Source: Sulfurimonas sp.
GTDB taxonomy: Bacteria; Campylobacterota; Campylobacteria; Campylobacterales; Sulfurimonadaceae
Reading direction: 5' to 3'
Assembly (NCBI GenBank): GCA_021157665.1
Contig: JAGGWE010000068.1
Coordinates: forward strand, 1-34,809
Length of the DNA stretch: 34,809 bases
Positions within the stretch are counted from its first letter, which is position 1. Each line of letters starts with the position of its first letter. The notes beneath the pieces were generated by a model. That model was not told where the DNA came from, did not search any database, and saw nothing but the letters and a program-made list of their open reading frames with translations. This document shows positions 1 through 8,176 of this stretch, in pieces. The position numbers and the translations under genes are program-made.

Positions 1-305
1 CATTTATATTCACTTGAACTAAGATCATAATAATATTCTAAATTTTGTTTGGAACATGTAGGAATAGCACCCTGTGAAACAGAGTTATCTAAAATAGCTA
101 TATAAAAAAATGGTGATTCTTTAGTGTATTGAAGTATATACTCATATAATTCTATGCTTAGATAAGTTTCAGTAAAACTCTCTTCATGGTAACTAACAAC
201 ATCTTTTTTATTTAACATCTCAATATATACTGTTGTTTTAGAATCACCAACAACAATATTTACCAATACCTTTAAATATAAAGATTCATAAAATTTACTT
301 AACAT
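1..305 (-). CDS. Partial conserved hypothetical protein (C-terminus outside window)
   Basis: Not in the ORF track because it runs off the left edge. Reading the minus strand from the ATG at 305 gives about 101 open codons, beginning MLSKFYESLYLKVLVNIVV and containing SPFFYIAILDNSVSQGAIPT and a Tyr-rich stretch with SSSEYK. The ATG shares its A with the TGA of xerH (TGATG), which suggests translational coupling. No signal peptide or transmembrane segment is visible in the part present. I do not identify it firmly. From memory it weakly resembles the N-terminal half of CtsX-type transformation proteins of Campylobacter, but I could not check this and it should not be used as a name. The reading frame itself is convincing because it is open, coupled and has normal codon use. 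Confidence 0.7.
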   Translation of the reverse strand, partial: MLSKFYESLYLKVLVNIVVGDSKTTVYIEMLNKKDVVSYHEESFTETYLSIELYEYILQYTKESPFFYIAILDNSVSQGAIPTCSKQNLEYYYDLSSSEYK

Positions 306-1141
306 CACTTTTCAACCATGCAAAGTGGATGTGCTTTGTTGTAATTTTGTTGTTTCAATGCACTACCTAATTTAGTATATATTTGTGTTGTAGCCATAGA
401 TGAGTGACCTAGTAACTCACTAACATCAGAGATTCTTGCACTATTATTTAACAGTGCCGTCGCATAAGAGTGACGGAGTTGATGTGGAGTAACTTTTAAG
501 GCAACTCTTTTAAAGACCTTAGTAACGATATATCTTAGACTATTTTCGCTTAATTTCTCGCCATTTTTCTCAAAAATAAATTTTTTACTATCTTTTTTAC
601 TCAGGTATTCATCTAAAAGTTCTTTAGTTTGCTTTAAAAGTGGTATATCTCTATGCTTATTTCCTTTACCTAAAACTCTAACCCACTCATCTGAAATATC
701 ATCGACTTCAAGTGAACTAAGTTCTGAAATTCTAAGACCTAAAGTATAAAGCATCGTTATAACTAAAACCTCTTCTTCATCAGCTTTATTTATAGCCTCA
801 AGAATATGCTTATGAGATATTGGTTTAGGTAGTGTCGCAGCTACTTTTATTGTTTCATCTGCTTTTAAAATACAAGAGATTCCATTATCATTTAAATACT
901 GGGCAAAGGTTCTAATCGTACTTAATTTTCTAGATATTGTTTTTGAGTTCAAATGGGCTATTTTTATACGATATGGCATTAAGTTTATAACTATTTGTGT
1001 ATCTTCTTGTACAACTTCCACATGCCAAGATGCCTCTGATAATGTCTCATCATAACTTTTTATAGTTAAATCAGAATAACCCCTCAAATCTTCAAGGTAA
1101 ATTAAAAATTGTTTTTTATATTTTTCTATTAACTTTTTCAA
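305..1141 (-). CDS. xerH: XerH-type tyrosine recombinase
   Basis: Site-specific tyrosine recombinase, expected to resolve chromosome dimers at a dif-type site; Campylobacterota use a single XerH in place of XerC/XerD. All catalytic elements are visible: Arg in TLGLRISEL, Lys in GKGNKHRDIPL, HxxR in HQLRHSYAT, His in LGHSSMATTQIYT and the nucleophilic Tyr in IYTKL. The N-terminal core-binding domain occupies roughly the first 100 residues. The track ORF begins at a TTG (1183) deep inside the upstream gene. I prefer the TTG at 1141 (LKKLIEKYKKQF), preceded by GAGAAA, which leaves a 26-base overlap with the preceding gene; the start remains uncertain. The N-terminal domain contains SWHVE, encoded by a copy of the GGCATGTGG motif. 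The last codon overlaps the next gene. Confidence 0.9.
   Translation of the reverse strand: MKKLIEKYKKQFLIYLEDLRGYSDLTIKSYDETLSEASWHVEVVQEDTQIVINLMPYRIKIAHLNSKTISRKLSTIRTFAQYLNDNGISCILKADETIKVAATLPKPISHKHILEAINKADEEEVLVITMLYTLGLRISELSSLEVDDISDEWVRVLGKGNKHRDIPLLKQTKELLDEYLSKKDSKKFIFEKNGEKLSENSLRYIVTKVFKRVALKVTPHQLRHSYATALLNNSARISDVSELLGHSSMATTQIYTKLGSALKQQNYNKAHPLCMVEK
1018..1026 (-). repeat. GGCATGTGG motif copy 1 (in xerH)
   Basis: Exact 9-mer on the minus strand, extended TTGGCATGTGGAA. It is read in sense as Trp-His-Val-Glu in the poorly conserved N-terminal part of XerH. Confidence 0.85.
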
Positions 1142-1577
1142 GAAGTTTCTCAAATTTTTTATAATAAGCAGCACTATCTTCAACTAACTTATCATCTGTA
1201 ATAACACTAGGTGCTAGTTTAATATATGAAGCAATCATAATCTCACAAATCAGCCTTATCTTTGACTTATCTGCATCAGAAATAAACTCATGTGTAGCAA
1301 TTTCATTAATATCTTTCATATATTTTTTACCCATCTCAATATACTTTACATACTTAAGAGAGGTTATTGACTGAGCCATAATTGTAGATGCCATACGATT
1401 ATAAACATCCAAAGAAAAAGACTCTTTTGATAAGACTAAAGCCTCTTGATAATCTCCAATCTCATAATAATATTTTGCTTTAATAGATTTTTCGTAAGAG
1501 GGATTAATCACAAAAGATATACCCATAATTAATATTAATGATACTGCGATTAATGGAATTAAAATTTTATTATTCAT
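1116..1577 (-). CDS. Small membrane-anchored hypothetical protein, TPR-like helices
   Basis: A 153-residue protein that I do not recognise. Residues 5-25 form one hydrophobic segment (a membrane anchor or uncleaved signal), so most of it is probably periplasmic. The rest is strongly helical, with a TPR-like stretch (YYYEIGDYQEALVLSKESFSLD), suggesting a protein-interaction role. It ends with charged residues EKLLEKVNRKI. It starts at ATG 1577, overlapping the acyltransferase stop by 8 bases, and its 3' end overlaps the likely xerH start, so it belongs to the miaB-acyltransferase-xerH run. No enzymatic motif is seen. Confidence 0.7.
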   Translation of the reverse strand: MNNKILIPLIAVSLILIMGISFVINPSYEKSIKAKYYYEIGDYQEALVLSKESFSLDVYNRMASTIMAQSITSLKYVKYIEMGKKYMKDINEIATHEFISDADKSKIRLICEIMIASYIKLAPSVITDDKLVEDSAAYYKKFEKLLEKVNRKI

Positions 1578-2199
1578 GTTTTTTAAGCCCCTCTTTTAAA
1601 ATATCCTTCGCTTCTTGTAAACTTTTATCACCTACATCTATCAAATCACTGATATAATAGTTTATTGTACCAAATGGTTTTGGAATTACAAATTTATCCC
1701 AACTGTTTAACTGCCAAAACTTCGTCGGTTTTATCTCAACAAGTACAATTTTAACTTTTGCTTTTTGTGCCATAATAACTATGCCATCATGAACTTCATG
1801 TCTAGGACCTTTGGGACCATCAGGAGTTATCCCTAAATCATATCCATTTTTTATCTCTTTAATCGATTCTATCAAAGCCTTAGCACCACCTCTGGTACTA
1901 GAACCCCGTATCGTACCAAATCCAAAAAAGTTTAAAGTTTTAGCTATTAGATTACCGTCAAAATGTTCTGAAATAAGTAATTTTACATGAGGATTTTTTC
2001 TGTATCTTGTATATGCGTATGGAATCATAAGAAGTTCACCATGCCAACAAGCCATGATAAACTTTTCATCACCTAAATTCTCAGGTGCATGAAATTTTTT
2101 CTTATTTGTTAAGTATAAAAGTCTAATCAATAGCGAACCTATTAAAGGCACTATTAAAATAGCTAAAAAGCGAGAAGTTTTTTTAAGCAACAATCTCAC
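1570..2199 (-). CDS. DUF374-family lysophospholipid acyltransferase-like protein
   Basis: A 209-residue protein of the DUF374 family, related to LpxL/PlsC-type acyltransferases and thought to act on membrane lipids or lipid A. Visible family blocks are [10 protein letters not shown] (the family's H-containing motif near residue 50), [18 protein letters not shown] and [10 protein letters not shown]. Residues 8-30 form a membrane-associated hydrophobic segment. The substrate cannot be read from the sequence. The track start is a GTG inside the end of miaB (17-base overlap) with no clear ribosome binding site; a nearby TTG a few codons later is an alternative. It lies between miaB and a small membrane protein in an overlapping run. 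Confidence 0.85.
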   Translation of the reverse strand: MRLLLKKTSRFLAILIVPLIGSLLIRLLYLTNKKKFHAPENLGDEKFIMACWHGELLMIPYAYTRYRKNPHVKLLISEHFDGNLIAKTLNFFGFGTIRGSSTRGGAKALIESIKEIKNGYDLGITPDGPKGPRHEVHDGIVIMAQKAKVKIVLVEIKPTKFWQLNSWDKFVIPKPFGTINYYISDLIDVGDKSLQEAKDILKEGLKKHE

Positions 2200-3484
2200 C
2201 AGTTAAAATAGTTCTGCCTATCGCAGTTATCTTAACATCTCTAAATTGACCAAGAAGTTCCTCTGAGCCTTTAACTTTTACAACAATATTGTTATCACTT
2301 CTACCAGCTGCATGTCCATCACTGTGTAAATCTTCAAAATAAACTCTATAAGTATTACCAAGAAGTTTAGCGTTGTTCTTATCCATAATCTCATTATGAA
2401 GTGATTGTAGAAAAGTAAGTCTGCTAGAAGCCAACTCTTCATCTACTACATTTTTAAAATATTGTGCTTCAGTTTCAGGACGAGGAGAATATTTAAAAGA
2501 AAAAATCTGATCAAACTCAACTGTTTTCATGACATCTAAAGTATCTTCAAAATCTTCATCACTCTCACCAGGAAAACCCACAATAATATCTGTACTAATT
2601 GTAGCTTCTGGACACATAGTTTTAAGTTTATTAACTCTATTTAAAAACCACTCTTTTGAGTAACCTCTTTTCATATCTTTTAAAACTTTTGTGCTTCCAC
2701 TTTGTAATGGCATGTGCATAGATTTACATATTTTAGGGTTAGATGAAAACTCTTCAATAAACTCATCATCCATATGAAAAGGGTGTGGTGAAGTAAATCT
2801 GATTCTCTCTAGTTCTTCAATTTTAGAGAGTCTTCTTAAAAGTTCTGTAAAATTAACATCTTCATGCTCACCAGAAAAACGGCGACCATAATTATTAACA
2901 TTTTGTCCTAAAAGAAAAATCTCTTTTGCTCCAATACTAACCAATCTTTTAGCTTCATTTATAATCAAAGCATCAGGGATAGAGATCTCATCACCACGAG
3001 TTTTTGGAACTATACAATAGGTACAAGATTTATCACAACCCATTGAAATATTTATAAATCCTTTAAAAGGAGATGAACGAAAATCTTTAAAAGCAAATTC
3101 ACTATCATCATAGTTTATATCTATCTCAACTGCCTTATCTTTATGTATAATTTCACTAATTTTAGATACATTTCTTGCACCTAAAACGAAATTTACATAA
3201 GGGGCTCTTTTTATTATCTCTTTACCTAAATGTGAAGCAGTACAACCACAAACACCTATCTTGGCATGTGGCTTTTTATGTTTGTTAAATCCACCAAGTT
3301 CAGAAAAAAGCTTATGCACTGGTCTCTCTCTAACTGAACAAGTATTTATCAAAATCAAATCAGCAACTTTGAAATCATTAGTCATAACAAAGCCCTCTTT
3401 CTCAGTTAACTCAGCAATCATATGCTCAGTATCACGAGAGTTCATAGCACAACCAAGTGTTTCGATAAATAGCAATTTAGACAA
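2183..3484 (-). CDS. miaB: tRNA-2-methylthio-N6-dimethylallyladenosine synthase
   Basis: Radical-SAM methylthiotransferase that converts i6A37 to ms2i6A37 in tRNAs reading UNN codons. Length 433 residues is normal. The N-terminal domain carries the three cysteines of the auxiliary 4Fe-4S cluster ([21 protein letters not shown]). The radical-SAM CxxxCxxC motif is [16 protein letters not shown] near residue 150, and a C-terminal TRAM-like segment follows. The start is TTG at 3484, preceded by AAGAGA at good spacing. Its neighbour on the 5' side is the HP0268-family gene, an arrangement I recall from H. pylori (HP0269/HP0268). One GGCATGTGG copy lies antisense within it and is read as PHAK just before VCGC; a near match lies at 2709-2717. 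Confidence 0.95.
   Translation of the reverse strand: MSKLLFIETLGCAMNSRDTEHMIAELTEKEGFVMTNDFKVADLILINTCSVRERPVHKLFSELGGFNKHKKPHAKIGVCGCTASHLGKEIIKRAPYVNFVLGARNVSKISEIIHKDKAVEIDINYDDSEFAFKDFRSSPFKGFINISMGCDKSCTYCIVPKTRGDEISIPDALIINEAKRLVSIGAKEIFLLGQNVNNYGRRFSGEHEDVNFTELLRRLSKIEELERIRFTSPHPFHMDDEFIEEFSSNPKICKSMHMPLQSGSTKVLKDMKRGYSKEWFLNRVNKLKTMCPEATISTDIIVGFPGESDEDFEDTLDVMKTVEFDQIFSFKYSPRPETEAQYFKNVVDEELASSRLTFLQSLHNEIMDKNNAKLLGNTYRVYFEDLHSDGHAAGRSDNNIVVKVKGSEELLGQFRDVKITAIGRTILTGEIVA
3263..3271 (+). repeat. GGCATGTGG motif copy 2 (in miaB)
   Basis: Exact 9-mer, antisense to miaB, extended TTGGCATGTGGCT. It is read on the coding strand as Pro-His-Ala-Lys. Confidence 0.85.
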
Positions 3485-3495
3485 AATAAAATCTC

Positions 3496-3741
3496 TTAGT
3501 TTACTATGTGTACTTGGTACATATATTCACTATCTGAAAGACCATATTTAACTTCACTCATATAAAAACTTTTACCTTTTGCTTCAAAATAATCTTGAAG
3601 TTCTAGTAAATCTTTATGAGAATTATCTTTATCAAAATAAAAAATAACACTATCCTCTTTTTCAACGCTAGATTCTATTTTAGCTAGTTCAGCTTTTTTA
3701 GGTTTTTGATCAACTTCTGTTCTTGCAAATTTTAAATTCAC
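3496..3741 (-). CDS. HP0268-family small protein
   Basis: An 81-residue protein with a Lys/Glu-rich N-terminus followed by a small alpha/beta domain ([20 protein letters not shown] ... EYMYQVHIV). The pattern IFYF...N.HKD and the C-terminal Y.hHI ending match my memory of H. pylori HP0268, a small Smr-like protein reported to have nuclease (nicking) activity; that activity is knowledge about the family, not something shown here. The start is GTG at 3741 with AAGGA well placed upstream. It sits directly upstream of miaB (11-base gap), as in H. pylori, so the two are probably cotranscribed from the TATAAT at 3771-3776. Confidence 0.75.
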   Translation of the reverse strand: MNLKFARTEVDQKPKKAELAKIESSVEKEDSVIFYFDKDNSHKDLLELQDYFEAKGKSFYMSEVKYGLSDSEYMYQVHIVN

Positions 3742-3770
3742 TGTATATCCTTAGTTTATATAATTATTGC

Positions 3771-3776
3771 ATTATA
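3771..3776 (-). promoter_or_regulatory. -10 element for the HP0268-family gene/miaB run
   Basis: Reverse complement reads TATAAT, about 30 bases upstream of the GTG start, in an AT-rich divergent region. Campylobacterota sigma-70 promoters typically lack a clear -35, as here. Confidence 0.55.
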
Positions 3777-3826
3777 GTCTAACTCTACTAAAAGTCCTAT
3801 TAAAGATGTTTTTATACTCTTTTAGA

Positions 3827-3832
3827 TATAAT
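3827..3832 (+). promoter_or_regulatory. -10 element for nusA
   Basis: GATATAAT preceded by a T-rich tract, giving a leader of roughly 65 bases before nusA. No -35 is recognisable. Confidence 0.5.
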
Positions 3833-3904
3833 TTCACACTTCATAAGAAATCCCCAAAACTTAACATTTTATTTTTTGTGAAAACACCTTAAAAAGGCAT
3901 AATA

Positions 3905-5041
3905 ATGGAAAAAATTTTAGATATTGCAGAAGCAATTGCACACGAAAAAGGACTTGCTCCTGAAAAAGTAATTGAAGCATTAAAAACTGCATTTGTACAA
4001 ACTGCAAAAAGAGTTATTGATAGAAATTTTGCTTTTGAAGCACAAATAGATGATGAAACTAAATCAATAAATATTATACAAACAATTACGGTAGTTGCTG
4101 ATGATGATGAAAATCTACAAGATGAAGAGTTAGCACCTCAGTTTATCTCTATTACTGATGCAAGAGAGTACGATGACCAAGTGGAGTTAGGTGACCAACT
4201 TCAGATTGAGCATAAACTAGAAGATCACGGTAGAACAGGAGCATCTCAACTTCATAGAGAGATAGAATTTCATATTCAAAGACTTGTTGAAGATGAACTT
4301 TACAATAGATATAAATCAAAAATTGGTACTCTAGTTTCTGGTAGAGTTACAAGAGTTGATGCTCAACAATCAACTTATATAGAGGTAGATGAAGTTAGAG
4401 CTGTTCTTCCTATGAAAAGCCGTATTAAAGGTGAAAAATTTGAAGTTGGAGATCATATCAAAGCTGTTGTTCGTCGTGCAAATATGGACAAAGAAAATGG
4501 TATTCAAATTGAACTTTCTCGTACAAGTCCTAAATTTTTAGAAGAACTTTTAGCACTTGAAGTTCCTGAAATTGCTGATGGAACTGTTATAGTTGAAAAA
4601 TCAGCTCGTATCCCTGGTGAGAGAGCAAAAATAGCACTTATATCAACTCATCCACAAGTTGATGCTGTTGGTGCTACTGTTGGTGTTAAAGGTGTTCGTA
4701 TCAATGCTGTTAGTGAAGAGTTAATTGGTGAAAATATTGACTGTATCGAATACACTGATATTCCTGAACTTTTTGTATCAAGAACTATGAGTCCAGCGAT
4801 TATCTCTCATGTTGAAATCATTAAAAATGAAGAGGGTGAAAATGAAAAAGCAATCGTCACTCTACCAGCTGATCAAAAAAGTAAAGCAATCGGTAAAAGT
4901 GGTATAAATATCCGTTTAGCCTCTATGCTTACTGGTTTAAATATAGAACTAGTTGAAAATGATAGCACAACCAATGAAGAAACTGGTGAAATAGAAGAAG
5001 CTAAAGATAGTGTTGATGCACTTGAGGCTTTATTTAATTAA
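3905..5041 (+). CDS. nusA: Transcription elongation/antitermination factor NusA
   Basis: RNA-polymerase-binding factor that modulates pausing, termination and antitermination. It has 378 residues with the expected order: N-terminal polymerase-binding domain (1-125), S1 domain (about 132-200, GTLVSGRVTRVDAQQSTYIE), KH1 (GERAKIALIS, GVKGVRINAV) and KH2 (SKAIGKSGINIRLASMLTG). It lacks the acidic C-terminal repeats of the longer E. coli protein, as usual outside Gammaproteobacteria. The start is ATG at 3905 with AAAAAGG upstream. It stands alone rather than in a rimP-nusA-infB operon. The 3' side carries an intergenic repeat (5061-5165) and a convergent permease gene. Confidence 0.95.
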   Translation: MEKILDIAEAIAHEKGLAPEKVIEALKTAFVQTAKRVIDRNFAFEAQIDDETKSINIIQTITVVADDDENLQDEELAPQFISITDAREYDDQVELGDQLQIEHKLEDHGRTGASQLHREIEFHIQRLVEDELYNRYKSKIGTLVSGRVTRVDAQQSTYIEVDEVRAVLPMKSRIKGEKFEVGDHIKAVVRRANMDKENGIQIELSRTSPKFLEELLALEVPEIADGTVIVEKSARIPGERAKIALISTHPQVDAVGATVGVKGVRINAVSEELIGENIDCIEYTDIPELFVSRTMSPAIISHVEIIKNEEGENEKAIVTLPADQKSKAIGKSGINIRLASMLTGLNIELVENDSTTNEETGEIEEAKDSVDALEALFN

Positions 5042-5060
5042 TTATAACAAGTATTTTTAT

Positions 5061-5165
5061 ATTCTAAAAAACTTAAAAGAGTAATGTAATTGCAAGGACT
5101 GAAGAAGGAAGCATACTATAATATGTGACGACTGAGGTAACGAAGCAAGTGCATTGCTATTTTAT
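5061..5165 (-). repeat. Intergenic repeat, copy A
   Basis: Read on the minus strand this stretch aligns along its whole length with 32148-32256. Shared blocks in order are AATAGCAA-GCA, CGTT, GTCA-ATA, TTATAGTAT-CTTCCT, ACATTACTCTTT and TTTTTAGAAT. Identity is roughly 65-70% by eye. The centre (CATACTATAATATG on the plus strand) is nearly palindromic. It fills the gap between the convergent nusA and permease genes. Confidence 0.6.
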
Positions 5166-5168
5166 GTT

Positions 5169-6128
5169 TTACCCTCTTTTCATATACGGATTTAATCGTA
5201 AAAGAATTAAATCTGCAAACATATTTCCAAGTAAAGTTAAAAACGATGTTATCATCAGTGTTCCCATGATTATAGGATAATCACGACTTAATGCTGACAT
5301 GAAAAATAGTTGTCCCATCCCCTCAATTCCAAATATAGACTCTAAAATAACACTTCCACCTATTAAACCAGGTAAGGATAATCCAAGTAATGTAACGATT
5401 GGGGGTAGTAGATTTGGTAAGATATAAAAACGAAGTAGTTGAGATTTGTCTAAACCACGAGACAGAGCAAAATAATAATAATCACTCTTTAGTATCTCTA
5501 AAGTGAGTGAGCGAATATAAATTATCATACTTCCCACTCCAACAAATATCATAACTCCAACTGGAAGTGCCAAGTGCCAAGCCATATCACTATAATAAGC
5601 AAAGCCAACTTTTTCTTCTATAGAATGAAGCCCAGCGATAGGAAACAGATCAAGATTTACACTAAAAAAGATTATAAAAAGAAGAGCTAAATAAAATGAG
5701 GGCATTGAAAAAGATATTAAAGAGATTTGACGAATAATATAATCAGTTTTCTTTTCATAATTTAGTGCAGATTTTATTCCCAAATATAAAGATATAACAA
5801 AAACACTAATAAGAGCTGTAATATTCATAATCAATGTTATGGGAACTCTTTTTAATATTTCAGCACTAACATCTTGTCCACTTACAAAGGAGATTCCAAA
5901 ATTAAGTGTCATAATATTTTTTACCCAATCAAAATACTGCTGAGATAATGATTTATCTAAACCATAAACAGCTTTTAACTGCTCTATCGCTTCTTTAGTC
6001 ATATTTGGATTAAGTTCACCTGCTCCAAAGAAACTGTTTGGTGCTGAATGTATTGCTAAAAATGAGATAATAGAGATAAGTATAAGCATAAAAAGTAAAT
6101 AAAAAAGTTTTTTTATTAAAGTTATCAT
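5169..6128 (-). CDS. Dipeptide/oligopeptide-type ABC transporter permease (DppB-like)
   Basis: A 319-residue inner-membrane permease of the DppB/OppB type. It has six hydrophobic segments, beginning at residues 7-28, then about 100-120, 135-158, 180-210, 235-265 and 282-305. The DppB-type start (SFLAIHSAPNSFF), the stretch EAIEQLKAVYGLDKSL and the cytoplasmic EAA loop (FALSRGLDKSQLLRFYILPN) are present. No ATPase, second permease or binding protein lies beside it; it follows tpiA by 45 bases, past a hairpin. It could work with components encoded elsewhere. No clear ribosome binding site precedes ATG 6128. Substrate unknown. Confidence 0.85.
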   Translation of the reverse strand: MITLIKKLFYLLFMLILISIISFLAIHSAPNSFFGAGELNPNMTKEAIEQLKAVYGLDKSLSQQYFDWVKNIMTLNFGISFVSGQDVSAEILKRVPITLIMNITALISVFVISLYLGIKSALNYEKKTDYIIRQISLISFSMPSFYLALLFIIFFSVNLDLFPIAGLHSIEEKVGFAYYSDMAWHLALPVGVMIFVGVGSMIIYIRSLTLEILKSDYYYFALSRGLDKSQLLRFYILPNLLPPIVTLLGLSLPGLIGGSVILESIFGIEGMGQLFFMSALSRDYPIIMGTLMITSFLTLLGNMFADLILLRLNPYMKRG

Positions 6129-6150
6129 ATTGAAAAAATGTTTAATGAGG

Positions 6151-6177
6151 ATAAGTGATTAAAAATTAATCACTTAT
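6151..6177. terminator. Hairpin at the 3' end of tpiA
   Basis: An 11-bp perfect inverted repeat (ATAAGTGATTA / TAATCACTTAT) with a 5-base loop that includes the tpiA stop codon. The T-run follows it on the plus strand only, so for minus-strand transcripts it may be an attenuator or 3'-end stabiliser rather than a full terminator between tpiA and the permease. Confidence 0.45.
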
Positions 6178-6881
6178 TTTTGTAAATCTTGAGCATACTG
6201 TATCATAGTACAAAAGTGTTCAGCATAAAGTGCGGCACTTCCAACTAAAATGCCATCTACATTTTCTAAGGCTAAAACCTCTTTAGCATTTGTAACTTTT
6301 ACACTACCGCCATATAAAAGTGATGCAGTTGATTTTTCTTTTAAATCCGTATGAATAGCTTCTATATCTTCAAGAGTTGGAGTAAGTCCAGTTCCAATTG
6401 CCCAAACTGGTTCATAAGCAATAATAAGATTTTCATAACTTGTATCAATACCCTCATATTGAGCAGAGATATATTTCATCATCTCCTCTTTACCAGCTTC
6501 TCTTTTTTCTAAAGGCTCACCAATACAATAAACTATTTTAAAACCTAAATCTTTATAAAAGTTAAACTTCTTTACAAGTTCCTCTTGAGTTTCACCAAAA
6601 ACATGTCTTCTTTCACTATGTCCAATTAAAATAGTTTTTATCTCAAACTCATTTAGATGGTCTAAACCAATCTCACCCGTAAAAGCACCATTTTGAGTTG
6701 CATAAGCATTTTGAGCACCAATGATAACATCTCCATCATGTGCGTTTAAGCTTGAAGTTGCAGGGAATACTAAAACTTCTTGGGTTATATTATTAATTTT
6801 TAAATATGATTCTAATTCTGCTACATACTCTGTAGTTTGTTTTCTAGTAAGGTTAGTTTTTAAATTTGCTGCTATTATCAT
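6174..6881 (-). CDS. tpiA: Triosephosphate isomerase
   Basis: Interconverts dihydroxyacetone phosphate and glyceraldehyde 3-phosphate. At 235 residues it is a little shorter than the usual 250, as in other Campylobacterota. The substrate-binding Asn/Lys lie in AANLKTN (the common version is GNWKMN), the catalytic His in IIGHSERR, the catalytic Glu in IAYEPVWAIGTG, and the phosphate loop in YGGSV and GILVGSAAL. The start is ATG at 6881 with AAAGGCAAG upstream. It is the third gene of gap-pgk-tpiA, expected to serve gluconeogenesis in an autotroph; the direction of flux is inference. Confidence 0.95.
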   Translation of the reverse strand: MIIAANLKTNLTRKQTTEYVAELESYLKINNITQEVLVFPATSSLNAHDGDVIIGAQNAYATQNGAFTGEIGLDHLNEFEIKTILIGHSERRHVFGETQEELVKKFNFYKDLGFKIVYCIGEPLEKREAGKEEMMKYISAQYEGIDTSYENLIIAYEPVWAIGTGLTPTLEDIEAIHTDLKEKSTASLLYGGSVKVTNAKEVLALENVDGILVGSAALYAEHFCTMIQYAQDLQK

Positions 6882-6907
6882 TGACTTGCCTTTTTAGTTT
6901 ATATATA

Positions 6908-6954
6908 CATTCCCAAGTCCAAGTGCCCCTTGAGGGTAAAAACATGGGAACGAG
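6908..6954 (-). repeat. Degenerate TTCCCA...TGGGAA stem-loop between pgk and tpiA
   Basis: Outer arms ATTCCCA and TGGGAACG enclose a smaller stem CCCTTGAGGG. This resembles a decayed copy of the GTTCCCA...TGGGAACG palindromes that are dispersed in many bacterial genomes (recalled, not searched). It lies in the 90-base gap between pgk and tpiA. Confidence 0.4.
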
Positions 6955-6971
6955 TATTGAGTAAATTAAAT

Positions 6972-8168
6972 CTATTCTTCTATGATTAGAGGTGCTACAC
7001 CTGGTAGTATTTTACCCTCTAAAAGCTCTAGTGATGCTCCACCACCAGTTGAGATAAAACTCATCTCTTCATCAAGTCCGATTCTTTGAACTAAGTCAGC
7101 AGTATCACCACCACCTACAACAGTTGTTGCATAAGAATCTGCTACAAAGTGAGCTATTTTAGATGAACCACGAGCAAATTTTTCCATCTCATAAACACCC
7201 ATAGGTCCATTCCATAGAATTGTTTGAACATCATTTAAACCCTCACGATAAAGTCTAACAGTTGCAGGACCAATATCAAGACCCATCCAGTTATCTGGAA
7301 TCTCTTGAGCAGTTACAATCTTACTAACAGCATCAGCAGCAAACTTCTCAGCAGCTATAACATCCACTGGCAAATAAAACTTAACACCAAGTTTTTTAGC
7401 TTCATCCATAACATTTTGAGCATCTTGAAGTAAATCATCTTCAACTAAAGATGCACCAATGTTATATCCCATCTGTTTTAAAAATGTAAAAGCCATCCCT
7501 CCACCGATAAAAATTTTATCAACTCTTGGAAGTAGATTTGTTAAAGCTTCTAGTTTTCCTGAAACTTTTGAACCACCAATAATCGCTGCAAAAGGGCGAG
7601 TTGGCTTTTTCATAAGTTTACCAAAAAACTGTATCTCTTTTTGAAGAAGAAAGCCAGCAGCTTTATGATTAATATCAAAAAACTCAGTTACTCCAGCAAC
7701 TGAAGAGTGAGCACGATGACAAACACCGAAAGCATCATTAATATAAATATCAACCATATCAGCTAATTTTTTAGACAACTCTATGTCATTTTTAGTTTCA
7801 CCAGCTTCATAACGAAGATTTTCTAAAAGTAAAACTTCAGTTGGTTTAAGTGCTGCTGCTTTTGCAACTGCATCATCACCAACAACATCTTTAGCTAAAA
7901 TTATTTCTCTTTTTAAAAGTTGATGAAGTCTTCTTGCCACTGGCATAAGTGAGTACTTTTCATTTACTTCACCATTAGGACGACCCAAATGTGAAGCTAA
8001 AATAATCGAACAATCTTGATCTAAACAAAAGTTTATAGTTGCAATAGCTGAACGAATTCTTCTATCATCAGAGATATTTCCAAACTCATCCATAGGTACA
8101 TTAAAATCACATCTTATAAAAACTTTTTTATTTTGTAAATCTAGTTTTTTTATATTTAAAAGTTCCAC
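6972..8168 (-). CDS. pgk: Phosphoglycerate kinase
   Basis: Transfers phosphate between 1,3-bisphosphoglycerate and ADP. It has 398 residues, typical length. Motifs are [23 protein letters not shown] and [10 protein letters not shown] in the N-domain, GGSKVSGK and WNGPMGVYE in the C-domain, and the C-terminal [14 protein letters not shown]. The start codon is GTG at 8168, eight bases past the gap stop, with TAGG overlapping that stop as Shine-Dalgarno. This GTG is part of a GGCATGTGG motif copy: the ATG embedded in the motif is in another frame and the GTG fits the protein ([10 protein letters not shown]). It is cotranscribed with gap and tpiA. Confidence 0.95.
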   Translation of the reverse strand: MELLNIKKLDLQNKKVFIRCDFNVPMDEFGNISDDRRIRSAIATINFCLDQDCSIILASHLGRPNGEVNEKYSLMPVARRLHQLLKREIILAKDVVGDDAVAKAAALKPTEVLLLENLRYEAGETKNDIELSKKLADMVDIYINDAFGVCHRAHSSVAGVTEFFDINHKAAGFLLQKEIQFFGKLMKKPTRPFAAIIGGSKVSGKLEALTNLLPRVDKIFIGGGMAFTFLKQMGYNIGASLVEDDLLQDAQNVMDEAKKLGVKFYLPVDVIAAEKFAADAVSKIVTAQEIPDNWMGLDIGPATVRLYREGLNDVQTILWNGPMGVYEMEKFARGSSKIAHFVADSYATTVVGGGDTADLVQRIGLDEEMSFISTGGGASLELLEGKILPGVAPLIIEE

Positions 8169-8173
8169 ATGCC
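8165..8173 (-). repeat. GGCATGTGG motif copy 3 (pgk start)
   Basis: Exact 9-mer, extended TTGGCATGTGGAA, lying in the 8-base gap between gap and pgk and supplying the GTG start codon of pgk. Confidence 0.85.
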
Positions 8174-8176
8174 AAC

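Noticed and set aside
305-1183. Use of the full 292-residue XerH track ORF
   Set aside because: Its first TTG is far inside the preceding gene and lacks a ribosome binding site; the TTG at 1141 is a better but still unproven start.
3261-3551. Track ORF on the plus strand opposite miaB
   Set aside because: It lies inside miaB and the HP0268-family gene in antisense, has no ribosome binding site and no recognisable domain; the minus-strand genes explain the sequence.
7459-7644. Short antisense ORFs inside pgk, porin, response regulator, feoB, rmuC, plsX, DUF177 and metK genes (7459, 10279, 14719, 16619, 19967, 27382, 27734, 29944)
   Set aside because: Each is fully antisense to a well-supported gene and shows no start signal or family motif.
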